Below are positions 56,701 through 64,000 of a stretch of DNA of 64,000 nt, one piece after another. The translations under genes were made by a program, and so were the position numbers. The stretch covers positions 4,930,498-4,994,497 of the forward strand of contig NC_089756.1 in assembly GCF_040412425.1 (NCBI RefSeq), written 5' to 3'. Positions within the stretch are counted from its first letter, which is position 1; each line of letters begins with the position of its first letter. Source of the DNA: Macrobrachium rosenbergii. Lineage: Eukaryota; Arthropoda; Malacostraca; Decapoda; Palaemonidae. The notes beneath the pieces were generated by a model. It was not told the origin of the DNA, did not search any database, and worked only from the letters and a program-made list of their open reading frames with translations.

Positions 56701-59700
56701 CCTTGGGGACAGATCTCGGTCTGTTATGCCCAAGGTGAAATCTCAGAAAAAGAAGGACTTACCAAAGTCCTCTAAACCTCAAAGGTCTAATCCACCAGCT
56801 CCCTCTAAGTCGTCACCAGCTTCTAAACCGGTGGCGTCCACAAGTAAGGCTACTCCCCCTTATAAGGGGTCGAGATCCAGAGATTCAAAATCTAAGTCTC
56901 CACAGCCTGGATTTGATTCTGAGGCCTTTGTCGATCTGCTAATGCAGAAAATCGACTCAAAGGTGGAAGCTGGGCTAAAGGATCTGGTCACAAGCTTACA
57001 GCCTTCCGGAGAGTCAATGCAGTCATTGGCACAAAAGGAGCTCGCCCAGGAAAGCTTGCTCTCCGGATTCATCCAATCCGGAGCAGCACATCAATCCCAT
57101 GTTGTCCCGGATGCCTCCAAACTGCCCCCCTTTGATAAGGGAAACCCGTGGCAACTGGCCTTACATGCCCCCCTGCATAACGGCACATTGACCATCGAAG
57201 GTTTAGGCACTCGTCATCTGGAGGAACTGGAGTTCTTTCCAGTCGACCTAGTACCCCCCTATCCAGGTTTTGCCAGGTTAACGGAAGAAGCCTGGGTTAG
57301 GTCTGATAAGGTCCCTAAAGAAACAGTTATCTTCCCAAGGGACCAAGCTCAATCCACCCTGTTGCGCGCTTTCACAAGTTGGGAGTGCGAGAACACGAAG
57401 CTTACCCCCTTCAAGGGAAGTTTTACGATGTTCTCTGTTGGTGACGCCATTCCTACCCCTTGCACTACTAAGATTACGGAGTTGACCCTTCAGGCGGGGC
57501 TAGATGGCAAGCCTATGCCTCAACTCCGGGAAACGGATTCTACTTCTCTTCTCTTCCCCAGAGATTCGGAGTGTTGGTTGGGAGCTCCGGCAACCTTTAC
57601 GGTGGGGGAAACTCGGCCCCGAGTGTGCCTCCACCCTATTCAGCGAGCAACTTCCCAGAATTCCGGAGGCTCTGCTCAAAGCGGAATTTGAGGCCAAGTG
57701 CAGGTTGAGTCGCTCCCTGCACTCAGTCACCATCTCAGAGGTAATGGCATTAGCTTATAATGACGAGCCTTTGTTTCAGGTCCTCACGAAGTCGTTATTG
57801 GCTTCCTTCCAATCGGATCTTTATGACTTTGTGATAGCCAGACAGAACTGCAGGAAACACATCTTCGCAGAGGCCACCATCAGGCATGAGCCCAATAGGC
57901 TGGTGAAAAGTTCTGTCTGGGGTCCTAACCTCTTTCCAGAGGATGAAGTCAATAATGTTATGGCGGAGGCTACTAGAGCGAACCAGAGTCTCCGCTCTCG
58001 TTGGGGCCTTCCTTTCAAGAGGAAATTCTGAGACCTCCTGACCTCAACCTAAAGAAAGGAAAAGGTTCAGGAGGTTCCAGGGCTTTAAGAGACCTCAAGC
58101 TCCAACAGTGCTTCAAGCGGTACCGGTCTCACAGGTCGGCCAGCCTTCTACATCTAAGGCACAACCTCAGCAGCAGTTCGTACTGATGCAGCCGGCTCAG
58201 CATGCTTCCGCTACGCCAACTTTCGTGACGTCCCCAGCTTTCAACGCCTCGTTTGAGAGCCGTGGGACATTTCGAGGCTACAATAGACATGCGAGGGGAA
58301 GCAGGGCTAGAGCCGCCTACAGAGGTGGGGCAGCATCCAGGTCCCTCTCACGTGGAAGAGGAAGCCGTGGAGTCAGAGGAAGTGGGACCTTCCCCAATCA
58401 ATGAGACACCCCAGGTAGGCGGGAGATTATATCTCTTCAGGGACCATTGGACCTTCAGCCCGTGGGCCCACAGCATAATCTCAAAAGGTCTGGGATGGAG
58501 CTGGAGCAAAGGGCCTCCTCCACCAGTCAGGTTCTTTCAACACCCATCCCAAGACTTACAGGACTTTGCAATAGAACTTCTGCAAAAGAATGCAATAAAG
58601 AAAGTCAGACACTTGAAATTTCAAGGCCGTCTGTTCAGTGTTCCGAAGAAGGACTCAGACAAGCAAAGAGTAATTCTGGATCTGTCCCGTCTCAATTCAT
58701 TCATTCAATGCGACAAATTTCGCATGCTTACAATCTCGCAGGTACAGACCCTACTTCCTCGTGGGGCCGTCACCACCTCTGTAGATCTTACAGACGCATA
58801 TTATCACGTCCCGATTGCGAGAAACTTCTCCCCTTACCTGGGGCTCAGACTAGGAAAACAAGCATACTCATTCAGAGTCATGCCATTCGGGCTCAACATA
58901 GCGCCCAGAATATTTACCAAACTGGCAGAGACAGTAGTCCAAGAGCTGCGGACCCAAGGGATCATGCTGGCCGCCTATCTGGACGACTGGATTATTTGGG
59001 CATCCAATGCCAAAGAATGTCAAAGAGCAATTTATAAAGTAATCAACTTCTTGGAGTACCTGGGTTTCCAAATAAACAGAAAGAAATCACGCCTAGTTCC
59101 AGCAGCTCAATTTCAGTGGTTAGGAATCCATTGGGACCTAAGCACACACAAACTGTCACTGCCACCAGCAAAAAGGAAAGAAATAGCCAAAGCTACCAGA
59201 CAGTTCCTCAAAAACAAAAATACCTCTTGTCATACCCAGGAGAGGATTCTGGGCTCTCTTCAGTTCGCTTCAGTAACAGACTTGCTGCTGAAAGCCAAAC
59301 TGAAGGATATAAACAGAGTATGGCGGAAACGAGCCAACAGGAGGAACAGAGACAAGCTGTTTCTGATCCCGCAAATATTGAGGAAAAGGCTTCGACCATG
59401 GTCGGCAGTCAAGAGTTTGTCGAGATCAGTACCTCTCCAGTTTCCCCCTCCTTCACTTGTGATCCATACAGACGCCTCCCTGAGCGGTTTGGGGGGGATA
59501 TTCCCAACACAAGAAAGTTCAAGGAACGTGGTCGACAGTGTTCCGCCAGTTCCATATCAACATCTTAGAGGCAATGGCAGTATTTCTAACATTAAAGAAA
59601 CTACGTCCAGCCAGACAGGTTCACATCAGGTTGGTGCTAGACAATACAGTAGTAGTACATTGCCTAAACAGAGGAGGCTCTAAGTCGAGCCATATCAATC

Positions 59701-62700
59701 AAGTGATGATTGCAATTTTCTCCCTAGCAAGGAAACATTGTTGGCACCTGTCAGCCACCCACCTGGCAGGTGTTCGGAATGTCATTGCAGATTCACTATC
59801 CAGGACAACCCCGCTGGAATCGGAGTGGTCCTTGGACAAGGAGTCGTTCGGAAGGATTTGCCGTCAGGTGCCGGGTCTCCAGGTAGACCTGTTTGCCACA
59901 GAGAGCAACCACAAGCTTCCGTGTTACGTGGCTCTCAATCTGGATCCTCTAGCTTATTCCACAGATGCAATGTCAATCGACTGGAACAGGTGGCAAAGGA
60001 TCTATCTGTTTCCACCAATAAATCTGTTAATGAAAGTTTTACACAAACTCAGATCATTCAGAGGTCAAGTGGCACTAGTGGCACCCAACTGGCCAAAGAG
60101 CAGTTGGTTTCCTTTACTACTAGAGTTGAAGCTCACGCACAGACACATCCCCAACCCACAGTTGACACAAGTAGTACAAACTTGGACTGTGTCAGCTTCC
60201 TCAAGAATTCTGAATGCCCTAGCTTTATGGACTTCATGAAATTTACAGCACAAAAAGATGCTAACATTGACCCTCTTAATACATTATTCATAGAATCAGA
60301 TAAGAGAGAATCTACCCTCAGACAGTATGACTCAACAGTTAGAAAGTTAGCATTGTTTTTGAGGGAATCCAAAGCTCATGAAATGACCATGAACCTAGCG
60401 ATCTCTTTCTTCAGATCACTATTCGAGAAAGGATTGGCCACTAGTACTATTACTACAACAAAATCTGCCTTAAGAAAAATATTTTTACATGGCTTTAATA
60501 TTAATCTTACAGACTCCTATTTTTCGTCAATTCCTAAAGCATGTGCTTGTCTTAGACCAACAACCCGTCCACACACGGTCCCCTGGTACTTAAATGACGT
60601 ACTTAAATTGGCATCAGACACTGATAATGGTTTATGTTCATACCTGAGTCTGTTAAGAAAAACTTTATTCTTAGTAAGTCTAGCCTCAGGAGCTAGAATT
60701 TCTGAACTGTCTGCTCTTTCTAGAGAGCCCAATCATGTTGATTTCCTCCCGTCAGCTTAAGTTCTGTTATCTCCGGACCCCAGTTTTCTAGCAAAGAACA
60801 AAGATCCACAGAATAGATGGTCTCCTTGGAAGATTATTCCTCTTCCACAGGATCTGTCTTTGTGTCCAGTCAATGCTTTAAGAACTTATTTAAATAGAAC
60901 ATCTAAAAAAACTTCAGGCCCTCTTTTTGTTAGGGAAAATGGAGGTAATATTTCCCTAAAGGCCATCAGGCAACAAATTCTTTATTTCATTAAACAAGCA
61001 AACCCGGAATCAGTACCTGGGTTCATGATGTTCTGCATGGTGGCCACCTCAGCTAACTATTTCCATAATATGAATTTTGATGACCTTAAAAATATACGGG
61101 CTGGAAATCTCCAACAGTATTTAAACGCCACTATCTTAAGTCTCTAGAGGCTCTTAAATATTCCACAGTTGCTGCAGGAAATATTGTTCCTCCTGGTCCA
61201 GCTCCAGATTAATTTATGACTGTTCCTTGTCCTTTTGATTTGTTACCCTCGTTTACCTGTTGATGTAGTCTCTAGCCTTCCTGCCTCGCCTGCTTGCCCT
61301 GCGTCTAGCCTTAGGTCAGCTCTGCTTCACAGCCTGACCCATTCACATACCGCAGTTACCTGGTTGTTAGTCATATTTTGTTAGCCTTAAGTGTCTTGGT
61401 TTGGTTAATTTTATATTTATTATCTGTGTGCCTCTTAGTTTTGAAGTTGTGGTTGATCTTATAAATTGACAGTATTAAAACACAGTGAAGTTTTCTCTAA
61501 GTTTTATTTAGCTCCATTAAGTAATCTTTGAGGCGTACCACCAAGCTCTTGTATGGCTGATTCTCTGTCACTATTTCACTGGGTGACACAGGTCGAGCCC
61601 AGAAAAGGGATTTTGACAAAGGAAAAATCTATTTCTGGGAGAAGACCTGTGTCATCCAGTGACTCGTCCCTGCACTTCTTTCCCACCCGGGTGATATACT
61701 AAGCTTGGTGGGTGCTAATATTGTGATGACGTTGCGGTCTCGTGATGACGCCTAGTGGGTGAGCGGGTAGGTACCCTTGGTTACGGCTTTGTAACGGCAC
61801 ACCCAATTTGGGAATTTGAGAATAGAGAGATCTATTGGACGAAGGCCTGTGATAGTGGAATTCGCTCACCCCTAGTGTATACCGACACCGATTATAGGTG
61901 TTCGATCCGGGGGTGGTAACCCCGGCATTCTAGATAGCTTTTTCTCTGGTATATGTAGCAATACTTATACCTAGAAATGAGTGCTAAATGGAACCATTTC
62001 ACTGGGTGACACAGGTCTTCCCCCAGAAATAGATTTTTCCTTTGTCAAAATCCCTTATCTATGCCAGCCCAGCCGAGAAAATGTAAAATTGAGTTACAGT
62101 TGTGCTCACAGCAACCATTATCTTTCAGTAACCTTTCAGACATTTTAATTGTAGTGTAAATTACGGTAATAATAACACTTAGGATAACATAATATTAATT
62201 TTTCATTAAAAATTAAATAAAATTTTGGTGGTAAATAACACAATTTTGGATTACATATAGTCATACGAATGATAATTATGTACGATAATTATTGTACATT
62301 ATCGTATTGTTGTTAGGGGTTGTTTGTGATTGGCGATGAAACGTAAACAAAACAATGGTTTTCCTTTTAGGCAACTTGTGTAGGAAAAACTTGATATAGA
62401 ATCGGCTCTGTTTTTTCGTTTATTTTGAATTTCTAAGGATACAGTAAGTAAAACAGCATTTGTAATAACGTCATGTTTACATAACCAGTATTTCATAAGA
62501 TACCTGTTGTTGCAAAAGCTACCCTATACACATATGGTTTTATAATTTAGCAGTCGTCTTATAGTACAGATAAGAGATAAATTCGTGAAAATTTGCCATA
62601 ATTTTTCACTTTATTTTATCTAAAGGTCATCTTATAATGGAAATATACGGTAGTTATAGTAATATTAATCACTGTCCACTTCTTTCAATTAGATTTCATT

Positions 62701-63200
62701 TAACTGGTAAGAGAATCTATGGTGTTACTCGTTACAGTTGGTTATCTTGCATGACACTTCTGTGTTGTTATTTGTTTTACATTACAAAAGAAAAAACTAC
62801 TTTGGGCTATAACTAGCAAGTAAAGATAATATATGTTGTTAATATAGGACCACTAGATTAACATTCCTAACTTTGAAGATAAAAGTTAAGACAACTTAGT
62901 AGTCTTAAGTTAACTACATTTATTACATTTGTGTGTTTAGTTATAGCCCAATTTAGTTTCTCATTTGCTAATTGAGAGCAAAGTTTTTTGAAATTTTAAA
63001 CAGGCATTTTATTTCTAAGTCCTTGCTTCCATTTAAGCATAATGAGAGTTAGTTGATCCATTGTTAGCTTTAAGGATTTGTGTATTAATGGAAATAAGTA
63101 AGACTGCAAATGTAATGCGTATTTTTTTTCTTTTATTTGCTCTTCAGTGGAAGGGTTGACACGTGCTCTAACCAATTCAGTGCCGCTGCAAACGCTCTGA
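47609..63200 (+). CDS. TUBGCP5: Gamma-tubulin complex component 5-like gene, 3' eight exons (partial)
   Basis: GCP5 is a Spc97/Spc98-family (GCP) subunit of the gamma-tubulin ring complex, which nucleates microtubules at centrosomes and spindles. Eight exons join with matching phases to encode the C-terminal part of the protein. Telling segments are ILLMEAGDIMHEFYSHLFSK, APWPMNILFNQEDLAKLN, FRFSLSLKRATYGLERLKF and ELHNYFANVVF, with a final short exon continuing HFLPHLEGL. The choice of GCP5 over other GCPs rests on the MEAGD...DFYS-like and PWPMNI blocks and the C-terminal FLVNIL...FPHLE-like end, from memory of the family. Upstream exons, roughly the N-terminal 60 percent, were not found in the window. 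Introns carry DIRS and MITE insertions. Confidence 0.8.
48013..48325 (+). repeat. SINE-like dispersed repeat in GCP5 intron
   Basis: Starts near CCCTGTAGGGAATAGTGCTG, contains GTGCACTGTAGGCATTAC and ends with CTAGTACTTGGCCTTCGACC followed by short TTCTA repeats. It resembles a dispersed repeat I recall as common in decapod crustacean sequence; this is from memory and unverified. Confidence 0.55.
48397..48488. repeat. (TC)n microsatellite in GCP5 intron
   Basis: 46 TC units. Confidence 0.97.
48630..48858 (+). CDS. TUBGCP5: GCP5-like exon B
   Basis: Acceptor TTTTGCGTACAG, donor CTAAG|GTAAGG. Encodes LITEKQNELNSKLTEVLIKE and SILLMEAGDIMHEFYSHLFS, the start of the conserved GCP C-terminal domain. 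Confidence 0.85.
48977..49213 (+). CDS. TUBGCP5: GCP5-like exon C
   Basis: Acceptor TTTTTCAG, donor TATCAG|GTTGTA. Encodes LDYGEEVDSVSLTLHLEYCI, an acidic insert and LGLPNISIHYQ. Confidence 0.85.
49474..49594 (+). CDS. TUBGCP5: GCP5-like exon D
   Basis: Acceptor TTATTCCAG, donor AGAG|GTCAGT. Encodes APWPMNILFNQEDLAKLNVL and SLKRATYGLERLKF, the best-conserved block of the family in this gene. Confidence 0.9.
49864..50085 (+). CDS. TUBGCP5: GCP5-like exon E
   Basis: Acceptor CTCTTCAAG (an AAG acceptor), donor TCTG|GTCAGT. Encodes RLHRLQLLRLWLLCFSRELH and NYFANVV, the helices that pack in the gamma-tubulin-binding C-terminal domain. Confidence 0.85.
50703..50786. repeat. (TC)n microsatellite in GCP5 intron
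   Basis: 42 TC units. Confidence 0.97.
50933..51006 (+). CDS. TUBGCP5: GCP5-like exon F
   Basis: Acceptor TTTTTTTACAG, donor CTTCAG|GTTGTT. Encodes GHRKLLDRVISLCLMKNNTN, corresponding to the H-x-x-Y/F-L-x-x-I/V-x-x-x-C-L-L segment of GCPs. Confidence 0.85.
51087..51461. mobile_element. MITE with TA target in GCP5 intron
   Basis: Left end CTGGCAGTCCCCGGGTTACG; right end inverted CAAGCAGTCCCCATGTTGCG; TA at 51085-51086 and 51462-51463. Contains several CCGGGTTACA-type repeats. Related in TIR style to the element at 24940-25214. Confidence 0.7.
51467..52226. other. GCP5 intron sequence
   Basis: AT-rich, no exon or repeat recognised. Confidence 0.5.
52227..52383 (+). CDS. TUBGCP5: GCP5-like exon G
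   Basis: Acceptor TTTTTTTCCAG, donor CACT|GTAAGT. Encodes VFWLTQQLSHLWRKDTRVSS and RFLVNILSHLTTKHFLPH, close to the family C-terminus. Confidence 0.8.
52384..53603. other. GCP5 last intron, left part
   Basis: About 1.2 kb of AT-rich intron with no recognised element. Confidence 0.5.
53895..54205 (+). repeat. Left ITR of DIRS-A3
   Basis: Begins TTCTGGGCTCGACCTGTGTC and pairs inverted with about 61720-62027. Confidence 0.88.
54206..56021 (+). other. DIRS-A3 leader
   Basis: Non-coding; similar along its length to the DIRS-A2 leader, with diverged copies of the TTTTGGAGGG repeats and a CCGGAGGGGTTTTGCCTTG / CCGGCGCCTCTTGC pair before TTCCACTTACAG at 56010-56021. Confidence 0.7.
56022..56189 (+). 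pseudogene. DIRS-A3 N-terminal Cys/His-rich exon
   Basis: ATG at 56022: MVRCQEPGC, CGHEVCRSHS, then a frame change near 56095 to VGDVTVWHPDGCEICYAL and GLASDES at the donor. Compared with DIRS-A2, bases are missing around CACTCAGCTGTGC, which breaks the module in this copy. Confidence 0.6.
56190..56296 (+). other. Predicted spliceosomal intron of DIRS-A3
   Basis: 107 bp; donor GTAAGTGA, acceptor CTTCTTTTCCAG; phase 0; same codon as in DIRS-A1 and A2. Confidence 0.78.
56297..58404 (+). pseudogene. DIRS-A3 gag-like ORF (exon 2)
   Basis: Begins SNPAIRASALSSLKTWVGGF and is open to 57691 in one frame, with the same domain order as DIRS-A2: helical start, Ser-rich and Lys-rich linker, core with TIEGLGTRHLEELEFFP and FPRDQAQSTLLRAF. 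The true continuation moves to another frame near 57600 (FSEQLPRIPEALLKAEFEAK) and a third near 58030-58110 for the Gln-rich, Arg/Gly-rich tail ending at 58404. It overlaps the RT frame by about 150 bp. Confidence 0.75.
58253..59500 (+). CDS. DIRS-A3 reverse transcriptase
   Basis: Contains the full RT: FQGRLFSVPKKDSDKQRVIL, motif A TSVDLTDAYYHVPI, motif B MPFGLNIAPRIFTKL, active site YLDDWIIWA, FLEYLGFQINRKKSRLVPAA. Near 59490 it enters RNase H (VIHTDASLSGLGG), but one extra G in the run after GCGGTTT shifts it into the overlapping recombinase frame and to a stop at 59681-59683. All three RT catalytic Asp residues are present. Confidence 0.85.
59500..60239 (+). pseudogene. DIRS-A3 RNase H and methyltransferase-like domain
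   Basis: In frame from 59538: LEAMAVFLTLKKL, LVLDNTVVVHCLNRGG and HLAGVRNVIADSLSR carry the catalytic acids; then LQVDLFATESNHKLPCY, STDAMSIDWNRWQRIYLFPP and LVAPNWPKSSWFPLL form the methyltransferase-like tail. Cut off from RT by the frameshift near 59490. Confidence 0.8.
59600..61207 (+). pseudogene. DIRS-A3 tyrosine recombinase
   Basis: The frame is open from 59738 to 60760 and overlaps RNase H-MT for its first 500 bp. It has STLRQYDSTVRKLALFLRES and ASGARISELSALSREP (first Arg). A TAA at 60758-60760 (LPSA, where DIRS-A2 has LPSGEVLL) ends it. Downstream, RQQILYFIKQANPESVP is followed by a base loss near 61018, and the H-x-x-R box becomes HDVL, losing the second Arg. The Tyr remains in a third frame (RHYLKSLEALKY) up to a stop at 61207. 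Not functional. Confidence 0.85.
61208..61572 (+). other. DIRS-A3 3' untranslated stretch
   Basis: Between the recombinase stop and the ICR; T-rich, no gene. Deleted in DIRS-A2 up to GTACCACCAAGCT. Confidence 0.7.
61573..61662 (+). repeat. ICR of DIRS-A3
   Basis: Complementary to both ends of this copy, meeting at CCCAGAAAAGGGATTTT. Confidence 0.88.
61720..62056 (+). repeat. Right ITR of DIRS-A3
   Basis: Ends in CCTTTGTCAAAATCCCTT. The last 28 or so bases have no partner in the left ITR. Confidence 0.88.
62657..63147. other. GCP5 last intron, right part
   Basis: AT-rich; ends in the polypyrimidine tract TTTTATTTGCTCTTCAG. Confidence 0.6.
63148..63200 (+). CDS. TUBGCP5: GCP5-like terminal exon H
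   Basis: Only 53 bp. Joined to exon G in phase (CAC T|TG GAA GGG) it reads HLEGLTRALTNSVPLQTL and stops at TGA 63198-63200. Other GCP5 proteins end with a similar PHLE-containing tail, which supports both the exon and the 10.8-kb intron. Confidence 0.7.
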
Positions 63201-63880
63201 ACCAGCATCAAGAAAGTTTTTCAGCATCAAGAAAGTTTTTTAAATTTGGGAATATGATACAGTTTTTTATAAAGGCATCTGCAGTATTAGCATATGTATT
63301 TTTGCATGTATGTAATTATACAATATGGCAAATGTTGATTATAACAAACCTCAGATATTGGATTATATTGCATTATATGTATGGTGGTGCAGCATTCTTC
63401 CAAAATTATATTGCTTATTTCCTCTTCCATTAGCCCTTTGGTGTCCTTGTATAGATTCTCTGCTAAAACTAGTCAGTGAAATTTGTGCAAGGGGCTGTCA
63501 GGAAGTTGTCTCTCGCTGAAATGTTTTTGTGGTAAGGTGAGTGATCAAAGTAGAGTACACAGTGCTTCACTAATCTAGAATTGATTAGAAGCGCAACTGT
63601 GTTGTGATTTTTGAAGATTAAAAAGTCTGTTGTATTCAGTTACCTTGTAAAATACTTGTACATTCAAAAATTGCTTTAACTGCATTTTCAACAAGCTGGG
63701 GTAATAATATATAAAACTGTTTATCTTATAAAAAAGGATTCATAATTTCATGATCTTTACCACCTAGTTTGAAATTTAATCTTAAGGCATTCATTCAGAG
63801 GTTGTGTGCTGAACAACCTGTCACATGGAAAGTGATTTAGTGATCATTTATTGTAATAAAGTGTTATTATTTGGTATAAG
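63201..63880 (+). terminator. GCP5-like 3' UTR and polyadenylation site
   Basis: AATAAA at 63855-63860 followed by a GT-rich tract (GTGTTATTATTTGGT). No other gene is seen in the remaining 120 bp. Confidence 0.55.
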
Positions 63881-64000
63881 TCAGTCTTCTAATTTCCTTC
63901 ATGCAAAGTATCCACCAAGTCTTAACGAGAATACCAAGTTGATTAAGGAGTGGTGTAGTTACTTGGAGTTAGAAGACTCAACTGTAGTGATATGAGGCTG

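Larger units (their letters stand above)
53895..62056 (+). mobile_element. DIRS1-like retrotransposon DIRS-A3, complete in length
   Basis: 8.16 kb with both ITRs (53895 to about 54205 and about 61720-62056), leader, Cys/His exon, intron, gag, RT-RNase H-MT, YR and ICR (61573-61662). The two ITRs are nearly identical by eye apart from the right-end extension, which suggests a young insertion, yet each coding region has at least one frame break or stop. It lies in the last GCP5 intron, in the same direction as the gene. Confidence 0.9.
53604..62650. mobile_element. TA-flanked DNA transposon split by DIRS-A3
   Basis: Left end CCGTATATTTCCATGTATAA; right end inverted CCGTATATTTCCATTATAAG; both continue similarly (GACGACCTTT, GATGACCTTT). 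TA on both sides (53602-53603 and 62651-62652). Own DNA 53604-53894 and 62057-62650, about 0.9 kb, without a transposase. The superfamily is not certain; the TA target fits Tc1/mariner. Confidence 0.72.

Overview
The window is nuclear DNA of an animal, most likely a decapod crustacean. The case rests on long (TC)n, (AT)n and (AAT)n microsatellites, DIRS1-type tyrosine-recombinase retrotransposons, a SINE-like repeat at 48013-48325 that resembles one I recall as common in decapod sequence, and a spliced host gene on the plus strand with GT-AG introns. That assignment is inference. Almost everything else is transposable-element DNA.

Layout. 1-5100: a broken Ty3/gypsy element on the minus strand with gag, protease, RT, RNase H, integrase and the start of a possible spliced env. 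6492-7132: (AT)n. 7135-7642: a Penelope-like remnant with a GIY-YIG endonuclease. 8007-19753: a pogo/Tigger-like DNA element split by a minus-strand DIRS element (DIRS-A1), which itself holds a Mutator-like (MULE) element with a clean 9-bp target duplication. 19760-22580: a piggyBac element with a nearly intact transposase. 22585-26167: an eroded tandem repeat, a candidate promoter and first exon, a BEL/Pao fragment, a MITE and part of another inverted-repeat element. 26168-47554: a four-level nest in which an outer DIRS-B is split by a second DIRS-B, that one by a second Tigger-like copy, and that by DIRS-A2. 47609-63200: eight 3' exons of a gamma-tubulin complex component 5 (TUBGCP5-like) gene. 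Its last intron, about 10.8 kb, holds a TA-flanked DNA element (53604-62650) that contains DIRS-A3. 63201-64000: 3' UTR and flank with an AATAAA site.

How the parts relate. The only host gene I can support is the GCP5-like one; its upstream exons were not found in the window. The three DIRS-A copies share one plan: inverted terminal repeats (ITRs), a leader of about 2.2 kb, a small Cys/His-rich exon, a phase-0 intron of 107-115 bp, gag, RT-RNase H with a methyltransferase-like tail, an overlapping tyrosine recombinase frame, and an internal complementary region (ICR) that spells out the joint of the two element ends. All three have coding damage, and all three sit inside DNA transposons. Gene symbols are given only where the family is recognised; no database search was possible.
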